A stretch of 36,621 bases of DNA from JAYGED01 sp046582565 (GTDB taxonomy: Bacteria > Pseudomonadota > Alphaproteobacteria > JAAXGF01), in contig JAYGED010000185.1 in assembly GCA_046582565.1 (NCBI GenBank), positions 1 to 36,621 of the forward strand, read 5' to 3'. Position numbers and translations under genes: made by a program. A model generated the notes under the pieces. The model saw nothing but the letters and a program-made list of their open reading frames with translations. It searched no databases and had not been told where the DNA came from. This document shows, in pieces, positions 23,727 to 30,906 of this stretch; position 1 is the stretch's first letter, and every line of letters starts with the position of its first letter.

Positions 23727-24677
23727 CTAGCGATCATATTTCGCCAGGACCTCGAGCACGTCGGTCAGCATATCGTCCCGCGCGGCCGCGAGTTCGTCGA
23801 CCGACCGCCCCCTGGCCCGCTTCTCGATACCCTCGGCGATAAGCTCGGTTACCGCCGGATCATGGCGCAGGGTGGCCTGCCCGTCGCGCTCGGCGTAATG
23901 CTCGGCGATGGGTCCGAAATGGGCCATGGCGCCGGCCATGCCGCCGGCATTGGCGAGCTGCATGGTGAGATACGGCCCCATCACCGCCCAGCGCAGGCCC
24001 GGCCCATGAACCAGGGCCGCATCCACATCGGCGGCGTCGGCGACGCCTTCGCCGACCAGCTTGGCCGCCTCGTCCCACAGGGCGATCTGTAGGCGGTTGA
24101 CGAGATGGCCGGGGATTTCCACATGGAGCCGGATCGGATAGCGGCCGATAGCGCGATAGAAATCCATCAGCCAATCGATCGTCGCCGGATCGGTTTGCGA
24201 GCCGCCAAGCACCTCGACCAGGGGGACCAGATGGGGCGGATTGAACGGATGGCCCAGCCCCAGCCTTTCGGGGTGAGACATGCCGTCCTGCATCTCGCTG
24301 GGCGGAAAATAGGACGTGCTGGAGGCGATCACCGCGTCCGGCGCGAGCACAGCTTCCATGGTGGCGAGCAGGTCACGTTTCAGCTCAAGCCGCTCGGGCG
24401 CGCTCTCCTGGACCATTTCCGCATCCCGGCAGGCAGCACCGGCGTCGCTAAAAAAGCCGATACGGTCCGGGGCGGCGCCATCGGCCAGCCCCAACCGCTC
24501 GAACGAGGGCCAGGCGCGCGCGACCAGGGCGCGCACACGGGTCTCCGTATCCGGGTCGGGATCCCAAACCCGTACATCCATTCCGCGCGACAGGAAATAG
24601 GCCGCCCAGCTCGAGCCGATAACGCCGGCGCCGATGACGGCAATACGTTCGATCTTATGGGCTGCGGCTCTGGTCAT
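23727..24677 (-). CDS. 3-hydroxyacyl-CoA dehydrogenase-family NAD enzyme, L-carnitine dehydrogenase-like
   Basis: This 316-residue enzyme has an N-terminal Rossmann fold with AVIGAGVIGSSWAAYFLSRG, an Asp for NAD (VRVWDPDPDTE), the Ser-containing IASSTSYFPPSEMQ, and the catalytic His in GHPFNPPHLVPLVEVLGG. The C-terminal helical domain has IPGHLVNRLQIALWDEAAKL and GPGLRWAVMGPYLTM. Length and these motifs fit the L-carnitine dehydrogenase / lambda-crystallin branch (about 315-320) better than hydroxybutyryl-CoA dehydrogenase (about 282). A hydroxy acid substrate such as carnitine is plausible. Its start overlaps the MFS gene stop (ATGA), so uptake and oxidation may be coupled. Confidence 0.85.
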   Translation of the reverse strand: MTRAAAHKIERIAVIGAGVIGSSWAAYFLSRGMDVRVWDPDPDTETRVRALVARAWPSFERLGLADGAAPDRIGFFSDAGAACRDAEMVQESAPERLELKRDLLATMEAVLAPDAVIASSTSYFPPSEMQDGMSHPERLGLGHPFNPPHLVPLVEVLGGSQTDPATIDWLMDFYRAIGRYPIRLHVEIPGHLVNRLQIALWDEAAKLVGEGVADAADVDAALVHGPGLRWAVMGPYLTMQLANAGGMAGAMAHFGPIAEHYAERDGQATLRHDPAVTELIAEGIEKRARGRSVDELAAARDDMLTDVLEVLAKYDR

Positions 24678-25888
24678 GTTTCTTCTTCCATTTTGCTGTA
24701 GGGCGCGACAAATGCCATGACCACGGCGAGAGCGGACAGGCAGGCGACCAGAATAAAGGCATAGCGGAGATCGATATTGCCGAGAGCGCCGGCGCTAACC
24801 GCGCCGAGAGCGCCCACGCCGTCCATGACCGCGAAAGTAAAACCCAGGGTGGTCGCCTCGCGCTTAGCCGACAGATCGACCGCCGCGGCGAGCACCACGG
24901 AGCGAATGCTGACCAGCGCGGTCGCGGTGATCACCATGGCCACGATAGCAAGGGTCGGTCCCGGCGCCAGAGCAATAGCAACAGCGGCAACGGTGGCGAT
25001 AACATTGCCGGCGACGAACAAGGGCCGCCGCCCGATCCGGTCGGACACTTTACCGGCCATGGGCTGAAGCAGGGCGCCGAACAGCAGCATCAGAGATAAG
25101 GCCAGGCCGGTCAGCGTCAGGGTCAGCCCATGCACCGTTTGCAGGAACAAAGGCGACATGCTGAGCAGCGCCATCATCGCCATGCTATAGGCGCTGATCA
25201 TGACGATCAGGGCGAGCCCGTCGGGCCGCATCCAGACGCGCCAGAAGGAGCGTGGATTTGTGCTTTGCGATGTTGGTTCATGGTTAGGCGGCGGCACATG
25301 CTTGGCGAATCGCAGGAACACCACCCCCATGATAGCCGCGGGAATGGCCGAGAGGAGCAACGCCTCACGCCAATCCACATAGACCAGAAGAAAACCGGCG
25401 CATAAGGGCGACAGCACCGCCGCGAGCGAGCCGCCGATGGCGTGGGTGCCGAGCGCTTGGGCGCGCCGCTCCGGCGCCTGTTGCACCAGAACGCCGGTGG
25501 CGATGGGGTGCCATACGGCGTCTCCCATGCCCGCGAAGGCCAGCAGCAGGGCAAGACTCCAGTATCCCGGCGCAAATGAGGCAAGGGTATAGCCGACCGC
25601 CACCCACCAGAAGGTCAATTGCAGGAGCCGGCCGCGATTTGTCACCCGGTCCGCCAGGATCCCGGCGGGCAGGAAGGCGACTGCCGATCCGACGCTGTGG
25701 ATGGTGAAGATCAGGCCGACCTCGGCGGGCGATAGATTCATGGTGACAGCCATGGCCGGTACGATCAGCCATACCCCCGTGGGCGCCCAGTCATTGGCGA
25801 AATGGCCGATGGTGAAGGGGATTAGAAGCTTGCCGCCGATGGATTTTTGTGCGGCGGCGTCAGGTGCGGTGATGTCGGCGGGAGGCAT
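24674..25888 (-). CDS. MFS transporter (Fsr-like)
   Basis: This 404-residue major facilitator protein shows about 12 hydrophobic segments in two halves. The early FTIGHFANDWAPTGVWLIVPAM and the GDAVWHPIATGVLV motif (charged and HP residues in helix 4) recall the fosmidomycin-resistance-like branch. The loop between helices 2 and 3 reads GILADRVTNRGRLLQ, and the later KVSDRIGRRPLFVAGNV is the repeated MFS loop motif. It ends overlapping the dehydrogenase start, forming a two-gene unit. Substrate could be the dehydrogenase substrate or an exported compound. It is divergent from the attenuator-like element. Confidence 0.9.
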   Translation of the reverse strand: MPPADITAPDAAAQKSIGGKLLIPFTIGHFANDWAPTGVWLIVPAMAVTMNLSPAEVGLIFTIHSVGSAVAFLPAGILADRVTNRGRLLQLTFWWVAVGYTLASFAPGYWSLALLLAFAGMGDAVWHPIATGVLVQQAPERRAQALGTHAIGGSLAAVLSPLCAGFLLVYVDWREALLLSAIPAAIMGVVFLRFAKHVPPPNHEPTSQSTNPRSFWRVWMRPDGLALIVMISAYSMAMMALLSMSPLFLQTVHGLTLTLTGLALSLMLLFGALLQPMAGKVSDRIGRRPLFVAGNVIATVAAVAIALAPGPTLAIVAMVITATALVSIRSVVLAAAVDLSAKREATTLGFTFAVMDGVGALGAVSAGALGNIDLRYAFILVACLSALAVVMAFVAPYSKMEEET

Positions 25889-25948
25889 GGCGCTAGTTGT
25901 AGCACCCCTGTGAGGCCAGGCAACTGGGATCTCGACGGTAGCCTGTGG

Positions 25949-25972
25949 ATGGAACGCTGGTGGTTCGGCTGA
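25949..25972 (+). CDS. Candidate tryptophan-rich leader peptide (7 residues)
   Basis: ATG GAA CGC TGG TGG TTC GGC TGA encodes Met-Glu-Arg-Trp-Trp-Phe-Gly. Two consecutive Trp codons within a seven-codon frame, 27 bases before a strong terminator, match the design of leader peptides that sense charged tRNA-Trp. A longer in-frame version from GTG 25910 would give 20 residues with four Trp in total. No strong ribosome-binding site is seen for either start; some alphaproteobacterial trp leaders are leaderless. The peptide itself is probably not functional; ribosome stalling would be the signal. Confidence 0.5.
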   Translation: MERWWFG

Positions 25973-25998
25973 TTTGATCCACTCGGAAAACCACTTCG

Positions 25999-26034
25999 AG
26001 AGGCCCGGCAGAAATGCCGGGTCTCTTTTTTTTA
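25999..26034 (+). terminator. Rho-independent terminator of the attenuator
   Basis: The 12-base stem AGAGGCCCGGCA (25999-26010) and TGCCGGGTCTCT (26015-26026), with one G-U pair and a GAAA tetraloop, is followed by eight Ts. This is a classic strong terminator reading rightward. The only rightward coding upstream of it is the short leader frame, since the neighbouring MFS gene runs the other way, so it must end a short RNA beginning within the preceding 150 bases or so. Confidence 0.9.
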
Positions 26035-26098
26035 TTTATGGTAATCAACAAAGCAAGCTGTCTGGGCAGGATGTAAAATTTCGCATGATAATCACCCC

Positions 26099-27286
26099 AT
26101 GAAAATTACTGACGTCAAAACCTTTGTCGTGGGCAATCCGCCACCCCATTTCGGCGGGCTTTACTGGGTCTTCGTCAAGCTGACCACCGACAGCGGTGTG
26201 AGCGGCATCGGCGAGGTCTATTCGGTGCCCTTCCACCCCCATGTGGTGGCCCGCATGATCGAGGATGTGGTCGAGCGCAAGGTGATCGGCGCCGATCCCT
26301 TTAAGATCGAGCGGCTGTGGCGGATCATCTACTCAGGCGGCTTCACCCAGCGTCCGGACATGTCGACCATGGGCATCCTGAGCGGTATCGAGATGGCCTG
26401 TTGGGATATCATCGGCAAGGAACTCGGCAAGCCGATCTATGAACTGCTCGGTGGCCAGGTCCACGAGCGTTTGCGCTCCTACAGCTATCTCTATCCCCGC
26501 GACGGCGACGCAACGGATGTCTATGTGGACGCCGACCTGGCGGCGAGCCGGGCCCTGGAATATATGGAAATGGGCTTCACCGCCGTCAAGTTCGATCCGG
26601 TCGGTCCGTTCTCGGCCTTCGATCCCCGACAGCTCTCGCTGGAAGCCCTGGACCGCGCCGAAAACTTCGTCGCCAAGCTGCGCGACGCCGTGGGTAATCG
26701 CTGCGATCTTCTGTTTGGCACCCATGGCCAGATGACCACCTCCAGCGCCATCCGCCTGGCTCGGCGTTTGGAGCCCTACGATCCCCTCTGGCTTGAGGAG
26801 CCGGTGCCGCCGGGGAATGTGGAGGAAATGGCCAGGGTCGCCCGCCAGACCACCATCCCCATCGCTACCGGCGAGCGCTTGTCGACCAAATATGAATTTG
26901 CCGACCTGTTGCGTCATCAGGCGGCGTCAATCCTGCAAATGGCTCTGGGCCGGGTCGGCGGCATTCTTGAGGCCAAGAAAATCGCCGGTATGGCCGAGGC
27001 CCATTACGCCCAGATTGCGCCCCATCTCTATTGCGGCCCTATTGAGGGCGCCGCCAATGTGCAGATCAGCGCCTGCAGCCCCAATTTCCTGATCCTTGAG
27101 TCGATCCTGGATTGGAGCGGCTTTCACGCCGACATCCTGAAGAAACCCATGCGCTGGGAAGAGGGTTATGTTATCCCGCCGACCGAGCCCGGTCTCGGCG
27201 TCGAACTCGACGAAGAAGTCGCCGCCGCCCATCCCTATGATGGCGATCTTCTCCATCTTGATATGTACGAGGAACCGGTTTTATGA
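26099..27286 (+). CDS. Enolase-superfamily (mandelate racemase/muconate lactonizing) enzyme
   Basis: This 395-residue protein belongs to the MR/MLE enolase superfamily, which removes a proton next to a carboxylate with a Mg2+ ion. Seen are the N-terminal capping domain (GIGEVYSVPFHPHVV, GIEMACWDIIGKELGKPIYE), the barrel Lys in TAVKFDP (K164), WLEEPVPP (Glu ligand), ATGERLST (Glu at 259) and a His in IAPHLYCGP (309). Where the first metal Asp is expected, the segment reads LLFGTHGQ with Gly at 207. The subgroup resembles galactonate/gluconate-type dehydratases, but the substrate is not certain. No ribosome-binding site precedes the ATG and a weak promoter (TGGGCA, GATAAT) lies 7-36 bases upstream, so a leaderless mRNA is possible. 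It is first in a five-gene chain. Confidence 0.85.
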   Translation: MKITDVKTFVVGNPPPHFGGLYWVFVKLTTDSGVSGIGEVYSVPFHPHVVARMIEDVVERKVIGADPFKIERLWRIIYSGGFTQRPDMSTMGILSGIEMACWDIIGKELGKPIYELLGGQVHERLRSYSYLYPRDGDATDVYVDADLAASRALEYMEMGFTAVKFDPVGPFSAFDPRQLSLEALDRAENFVAKLRDAVGNRCDLLFGTHGQMTTSSAIRLARRLEPYDPLWLEEPVPPGNVEEMARVARQTTIPIATGERLSTKYEFADLLRHQAASILQMALGRVGGILEAKKIAGMAEAHYAQIAPHLYCGPIEGAANVQISACSPNFLILESILDWSGFHADILKKPMRWEEGYVIPPTEPGLGVELDEEVAAAHPYDGDLLHLDMYEEPVL

Positions 27287-28368
27287 AAGCAGCCGTCTGC
27301 CGCGAATTCGGCAAACCCCTGGTCATCGAAGACATCGATATCGATCCGCCCCAGAGCGGCGAAATCATGGTCAAGCTTGCCGCCTGCGCCATCTGCCACA
27401 GCGATATCCTCTATATGGAAGGCGCCTGGGGCGGCGCAGAAAAGCTGCCGGCAATTTTCGGCCATGAGGCCGCTGGTGAGGTCGAGACGGTCGGCCCCGA
27501 TGTGAAAGGCTTATCGCCTGGCGATCACGTCGTCGTCTCCCTGATCCGCTCCTGCGGCCATTGCTTTTTCTGCGCCCAGGGCGACCAGCATCTCTGCGAG
27601 ACCAAGTTCCCGCTGGACGGTCAGAGCCGCCTGCGCGCCCAGGGCGGCGAGGCGGTGTTCCAGGGCCTGCGTACCGGCGCTTTTGCCGAATATACCGTGG
27701 TCGATCAGTCTCAGGCGGTGCGTATCCCCGAGGCTCTGCCCCTGGACAGCGCCAGCTTGCTTGCCTGTGGGGTGATTACCGGTCTGGGCGCCGTGGTCAA
27801 TACGGCCAAGCTTGCATCAGGCAGCAGCGCCGTGGTGATCGGCGCCGGCGGCGTCGGGCTGAACAGCATTCAGGGGGCGGCCCTGTCGGGGGCCAATCCG
27901 GTGATCGCCATGGACCTGGTGGAGAGCAAGCTCGAGACCGCCAAGATGTTCGGCGCGACCCACGCCATCGACCCGACAGAGGCGGGCGCCCTGGAGGCGG
28001 TCCGTTCGCTCACCAGCGGGCGCGGCGCCGATTACGTCTTCGTCACCGTGGGCAGCGTCAAGGCCATCGAGCAGGGCCTTGAGATGCTGCGAAATGCCGG
28101 CACCCTGGTCATCGTCGGCATGCCGCCCTCAGGCGTGACGGCGGCTCTTGAAGCCGTCGAATTCGCCTCCAGCGGCCAACGCATCCTCGGCAGCAAGATG
28201 GGATCGTCCCGCCTCGCCGTGGATATCCCGAAGCTGGTCGCCCTCTATGAGCAGGGCCGCTTGAAGCTCGACGAGCTGATATCGCAGCGCTATCCCCTGG
28301 AGCAAATCAATCAGGCCATTGCCGAGGTCAACCGCGGCGAAGTCTTGCGCAATGTGGTGATCTTTTGA
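27283..28368 (+). CDS. Zinc-dependent alcohol dehydrogenase (MDR family)
   Basis: This 361-residue medium-chain dehydrogenase oxidises an alcohol with NAD+. Catalytic zinc ligands are Cys38 (CAICHSD), His61 (GHEAAG) and Cys162 (LLACGVITG). Structural zinc cysteines are 91, 94, 97 and 105 (RSCGHCFFCAQGDQHLC). The NAD site is GAGGVG (187-192) with Asp211 at the end of beta-2, which points to NAD+ rather than NADP+. Its length and zinc pattern match class III-like ADH (Rxyl_3153-type branch). The ATG overlaps the previous stop (ATGA) and its own stop overlaps the next start (TTGA). It probably acts on a pathway intermediate made by its neighbours; substrate unknown. Confidence 0.92.
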   Translation: MKAAVCREFGKPLVIEDIDIDPPQSGEIMVKLAACAICHSDILYMEGAWGGAEKLPAIFGHEAAGEVETVGPDVKGLSPGDHVVVSLIRSCGHCFFCAQGDQHLCETKFPLDGQSRLRAQGGEAVFQGLRTGAFAEYTVVDQSQAVRIPEALPLDSASLLACGVITGLGAVVNTAKLASGSSAVVIGAGGVGLNSIQGAALSGANPVIAMDLVESKLETAKMFGATHAIDPTEAGALEAVRSLTSGRGADYVFVTVGSVKAIEQGLEMLRNAGTLVIVGMPPSGVTAALEAVEFASSGQRILGSKMGSSRLAVDIPKLVALYEQGRLKLDELISQRYPLEQINQAIAEVNRGEVLRNVVIF

Positions 28369-29207
28369 CGCAGCCCGTGGAAATACGCGAACTAGCGCCG
28401 ACAGTCGGTGCCGAAATTCACGGCGTCGATCTGTCGCGGCCCTTGGAGGCGGCGCAACTCACCGACATCCGCCGCGCCTTTCATGATTACGGCGTCATTT
28501 TCTTCCGCGATCAGGAGCTGACGCCCGAGCAGCATATTGCCTTCGCCAAGACCTGGAGCGGGATCAATATCAACCGCTTCTTTCGCCCCCTGGACGGCCA
28601 TCCCGAAATCGCCGAGGACCTCAAGGAAGCCCATCAGGTCAACAATATCGGCGGCTCCTGGCACACCAATCATTCCTACGACGAGGCGCCCGCCATGGGC
28701 TCGATCCTCTATGCCCGCGAACTGCCCGAGACCGGCGGCGATACTCTTTTCGCCAGCATGCATCACGCCTATGAAGCGTTGTCCGACGGCATGAAGAGCA
28801 TGCTCGGCGGCCTTCGCGCGGTCCATTCCAGCCGCCATGTCTACGGTCCGGGTATGAATTCCGAGCGCTCTGACACCGAAGGCAGGACCGGCAATTCCGA
28901 ACTCGCCATCCAGGAAACAACCCATCCGGTAGTCCTCAATCATCCCGACAACGGGCGCATGGTGCTCTATGTCAATCCGGGTTTCACGACGCGCTTCGAA
29001 GGCTGGACTGAAGCGGAATCGAAACCGTTGCTTGAGTATCTCTATAGCCACGCGGTTCAGCCTGAATTCGTCTGCCGATTTCGCTGGCGGAAAGGCTCCC
29101 TGGCCTTTTGGGACAACCGCGCCACCTGGCATTACGCCATCAATGATTACGGCGGCCAGCGCCGGCTGATGCATCGCATCACCCTGGAAGGGGTTCCATT
29201 CGAATGA
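28365..29207 (+). CDS. TauD/TfdA-family 2-oxoglutarate-dependent oxygenase-like protein
   Basis: This 280-residue protein matches the TauD/TfdA fold. The N-terminus (VGAEIHGVDLSRPL), FHDYGVIFFRDQELTPEQH, the metal segment GGSWHTNHSYDEAP, GGDTLFASM, and the C-terminal WDNRATWHYAINDY with following RR and HR are in place. The metal motif should be H-x-D; here it is His100-Thr-Asn102, so one iron ligand is an Asn. The distal His256 and the 2-oxoglutarate Arg (267 or 271) are present. Enzyme activity may thus be altered, or the family branch may use Asn. The start is TTG in the TTGA overlap with the ADH stop. It likely hydroxylates or cleaves a small acid. Confidence 0.87.
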   Translation: MTQPVEIRELAPTVGAEIHGVDLSRPLEAAQLTDIRRAFHDYGVIFFRDQELTPEQHIAFAKTWSGININRFFRPLDGHPEIAEDLKEAHQVNNIGGSWHTNHSYDEAPAMGSILYARELPETGGDTLFASMHHAYEALSDGMKSMLGGLRAVHSSRHVYGPGMNSERSDTEGRTGNSELAIQETTHPVVLNHPDNGRMVLYVNPGFTTRFEGWTEAESKPLLEYLYSHAVQPEFVCRFRWRKGSLAFWDNRATWHYAINDYGGQRRLMHRITLEGVPFE

Positions 29208-30304
29208 AGATCGCCAGTATCGAGACCTTTACCAACGAGTTCATCTGCATGACCCGGGTGCGCGCCGACGATGGCGCCGAGGGCTGGGGCCAGGTTGCGC
29301 CCTACAATGCCGATATCACCGCGGCGGTGATCCACCGGCAGGTGGCACTCCATGCGTTGGGCCAAGATTCGGACGATATCGACGCCCTGGTCGAGCGTAT
29401 CCCCGAGGTGGAGCATAAGTTTCCCGGCGCCTACCTGCGCCGCGCCCTGGGCGGGCTGGACCTGGCCCTGTGGGACATGCGCGGCAAACGCGCGGGCAGA
29501 TCCGTTTGCGAGCTGCTCGGCGGCACGCCGCGACCCTTCCCGGTCTACGGATCCAGCATGCGCCGCGATATCAGCCCCGAAGCCGAGGCCGAGCGTCTCG
29601 CCCGCCTGCGCGACAGCCACGGCTACAACGCCTTCAAATTCAGGGTCGGGCGGGAATGCGGCCATGACGAAGACGAATGGCCGGGCCGCTCCGAGGCCAT
29701 CGTTCCCGCCGTGCGCCGGGCGGTTGGCGATGATGTCACCCTGCTGGTCGACGCCAACAGCTGCTATACGCCGGCCAAGGCTATCGAGGTCGGGCATATG
29801 CTCCAGGACAATGGCGTGGTTCATTTCGAGGAACCCTGCCCCTATTGGGAATATGACTGGACCGCCGAAGTGACCCGGGCGCTCGATCTCGACGTCACCG
29901 GCGGCGAGCAGGATGTCTCGTTGCCTGATTGGCAGAGGATGATCGGAACCGGGGTGGTCAATATCCCGCAACCGGACCTTTGCTATATCGGCGGCCTGAG
30001 CCGCACCTTGCAGGTGGTTGATATGGCGCACAAGGCCGGGCTGCCCATCGTTCCCCATTCGGCCAACCTGTCCCTGGTGACGGTGTTCACCCTGCATATG
30101 ATGGGCGCCATCGAAAACGCCGGCCCTTACGTTGAATTCGCTATCGAGGGTCTGGATTATTATCCCTGGCAGGACGGGCTGTTCAGCCCTGCGCTGGTCG
30201 CCCGCGACGGTAAGGTGATGATCCCCGACGGGCCGGGCTGGGGCGTCGAGATTTCCCCGGCGTGGCTGGAGCAGGCCGACTATCGGATTAGCGAGAGGGA
30301 ATGA
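29204..30304 (+). CDS. Enolase-superfamily enzyme with mandelate-racemase-type catalytic set
   Basis: This 366-residue MR/MLE superfamily member keeps all the expected catalytic residues: the K-x-R pair (FKFRVG, Lys145-Arg147), metal ligands Asp183 (LVDANS), Glu209 (HFEEPC) and Glu235 (GGEQD), and the His285 (VPHSANL) with Asp258 nearby (QPDLCYIGG). The His plus Lys set is that of mandelate racemase-group acid-sugar dehydratases and racemases. It differs clearly from the first enolase-superfamily gene of the operon. It overlaps the preceding oxygenase by 4 bases and the following MlaC-like gene by 4. Substrate is likely a hydroxy acid; identity unknown. Confidence 0.9.
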   Translation: MKIASIETFTNEFICMTRVRADDGAEGWGQVAPYNADITAAVIHRQVALHALGQDSDDIDALVERIPEVEHKFPGAYLRRALGGLDLALWDMRGKRAGRSVCELLGGTPRPFPVYGSSMRRDISPEAEAERLARLRDSHGYNAFKFRVGRECGHDEDEWPGRSEAIVPAVRRAVGDDVTLLVDANSCYTPAKAIEVGHMLQDNGVVHFEEPCPYWEYDWTAEVTRALDLDVTGGEQDVSLPDWQRMIGTGVVNIPQPDLCYIGGLSRTLQVVDMAHKAGLPIVPHSANLSLVTVFTLHMMGAIENAGPYVEFAIEGLDYYPWQDGLFSPALVARDGKVMIPDGPGWGVEISPAWLEQADYRISERE

Positions 30305-30894
30305 TGGCTAAGAGGATACGTCAGTATCTGGCGGCGGTAATTTTCATCGCCGTCCTGGCGAGCGCCGATCAGGCATCGGCCACCGTCGAGACGGCGGCGC
30401 GTTTCGTTAGCCAGTTCGGCAACCAGGCCATCGAAACTCTCGCGGCACCCAACCTCACGGAGCAGAACCGCGAGGCCCTGGTGCGGGGCCTGCTGCGCCA
30501 GGGCATGGACCTTGCTTTCATCGGCCGCTTCGTGCTCGGCAAGCATTGGGCCCGCGCGACCCCGGCCCAGCGCGGCGATTATCTCGCCCTGTTCGAGGGC
30601 TATGTGGTGAAAACCTATGCGGCCTGGTTTGCGCGCAATGCCGGCAGTCAGCTCACCGTGGTCGGCGCCAAGCAGGTCAGCGACAAGGACGTGGTGGTTC
30701 GCACGGAGATCAACAGGCTTAACGCGCCGCCGATTATCGTCGACTGGCGGGTGCGCGCTATCAATGGCGTCGACCGCATCATCGACATCGCCAGCAACGG
30801 CATAAGCCTGGCGGGCAATCAACGCCTGGAGTTCGACGCCGTGATCAAGCGCCAGGGCCTAGACGGCCTGATCGCCTTCCTGCGGGCGCGCTAA
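30301..30894 (+). CDS. MlaC-family periplasmic phospholipid-binding protein (toluene-tolerance Ttg2D/MlaC-like)
   Basis: This 197-residue protein has a signal peptide (residues 1-27, RQYLAAVIFIAVLASADQASA) and a mature part matching MlaC: AARFVSQFGNQAIETL, FIGRFVLGKHWARATPAQRGDYLALFEGYVVKTY, VVVRTEINR, IVDWRVRAINGVDRIIDI and the C-terminal VIKRQGLDGLIAFLR. MlaC shuttles phospholipids between outer and inner membrane. Normally it sits in an mlaFEDCB cluster, which is not present here. It starts with ATGATG overlapping the previous stop by 4 bases, so it is coupled to the catabolic operon. It converges with bipA 12 bases later. Why it is here is unclear. Confidence 0.88.
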   Translation: MMAKRIRQYLAAVIFIAVLASADQASATVETAARFVSQFGNQAIETLAAPNLTEQNREALVRGLLRQGMDLAFIGRFVLGKHWARATPAQRGDYLALFEGYVVKTYAAWFARNAGSQLTVVGAKQVSDKDVVVRTEINRLNAPPIIVDWRVRAINGVDRIIDIASNGISLAGNQRLEFDAVIKRQGLDGLIAFLRAR

Positions 30895-30906
30895 AACCGT
30901 AGCGCC

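Larger units (their letters stand above)
25949..26034 (+). promoter_or_regulatory. Tryptophan-type transcription attenuator upstream of the enolase-superfamily operon
   Basis: The element has the order expected for attenuation. Region 1 holds the tandem Trp codons and includes GTGGTT (25960-25965), which can pair with AACCAC (25989-25994). Region 2, CCACTCG (25979-25985), can pair with CGAGAGG (25997-26003) with one A-A mismatch. Region 3 overlaps the 5' arm of the terminator stem (25999-26010), which pairs with 26015-26026. A ribosome stalled at the Trp codons would favour the 2:3 pairing and stop the terminator forming. The family idea is well known for trpE leaders in Alphaproteobacteria; its place here, before a non-tryptophan operon, is unexpected. 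It could also be a stand-alone small RNA. The pairings were found by eye. Confidence 0.5.

Noticed and set aside
25889..26034. tRNA, SRP RNA or 6S RNA in the gap before the enolase-superfamily operon
   Set aside because: No cloverleaf, SRP tetraloop motif or 6S-like long hairpin could be found; the attenuator reading explains the signals better.
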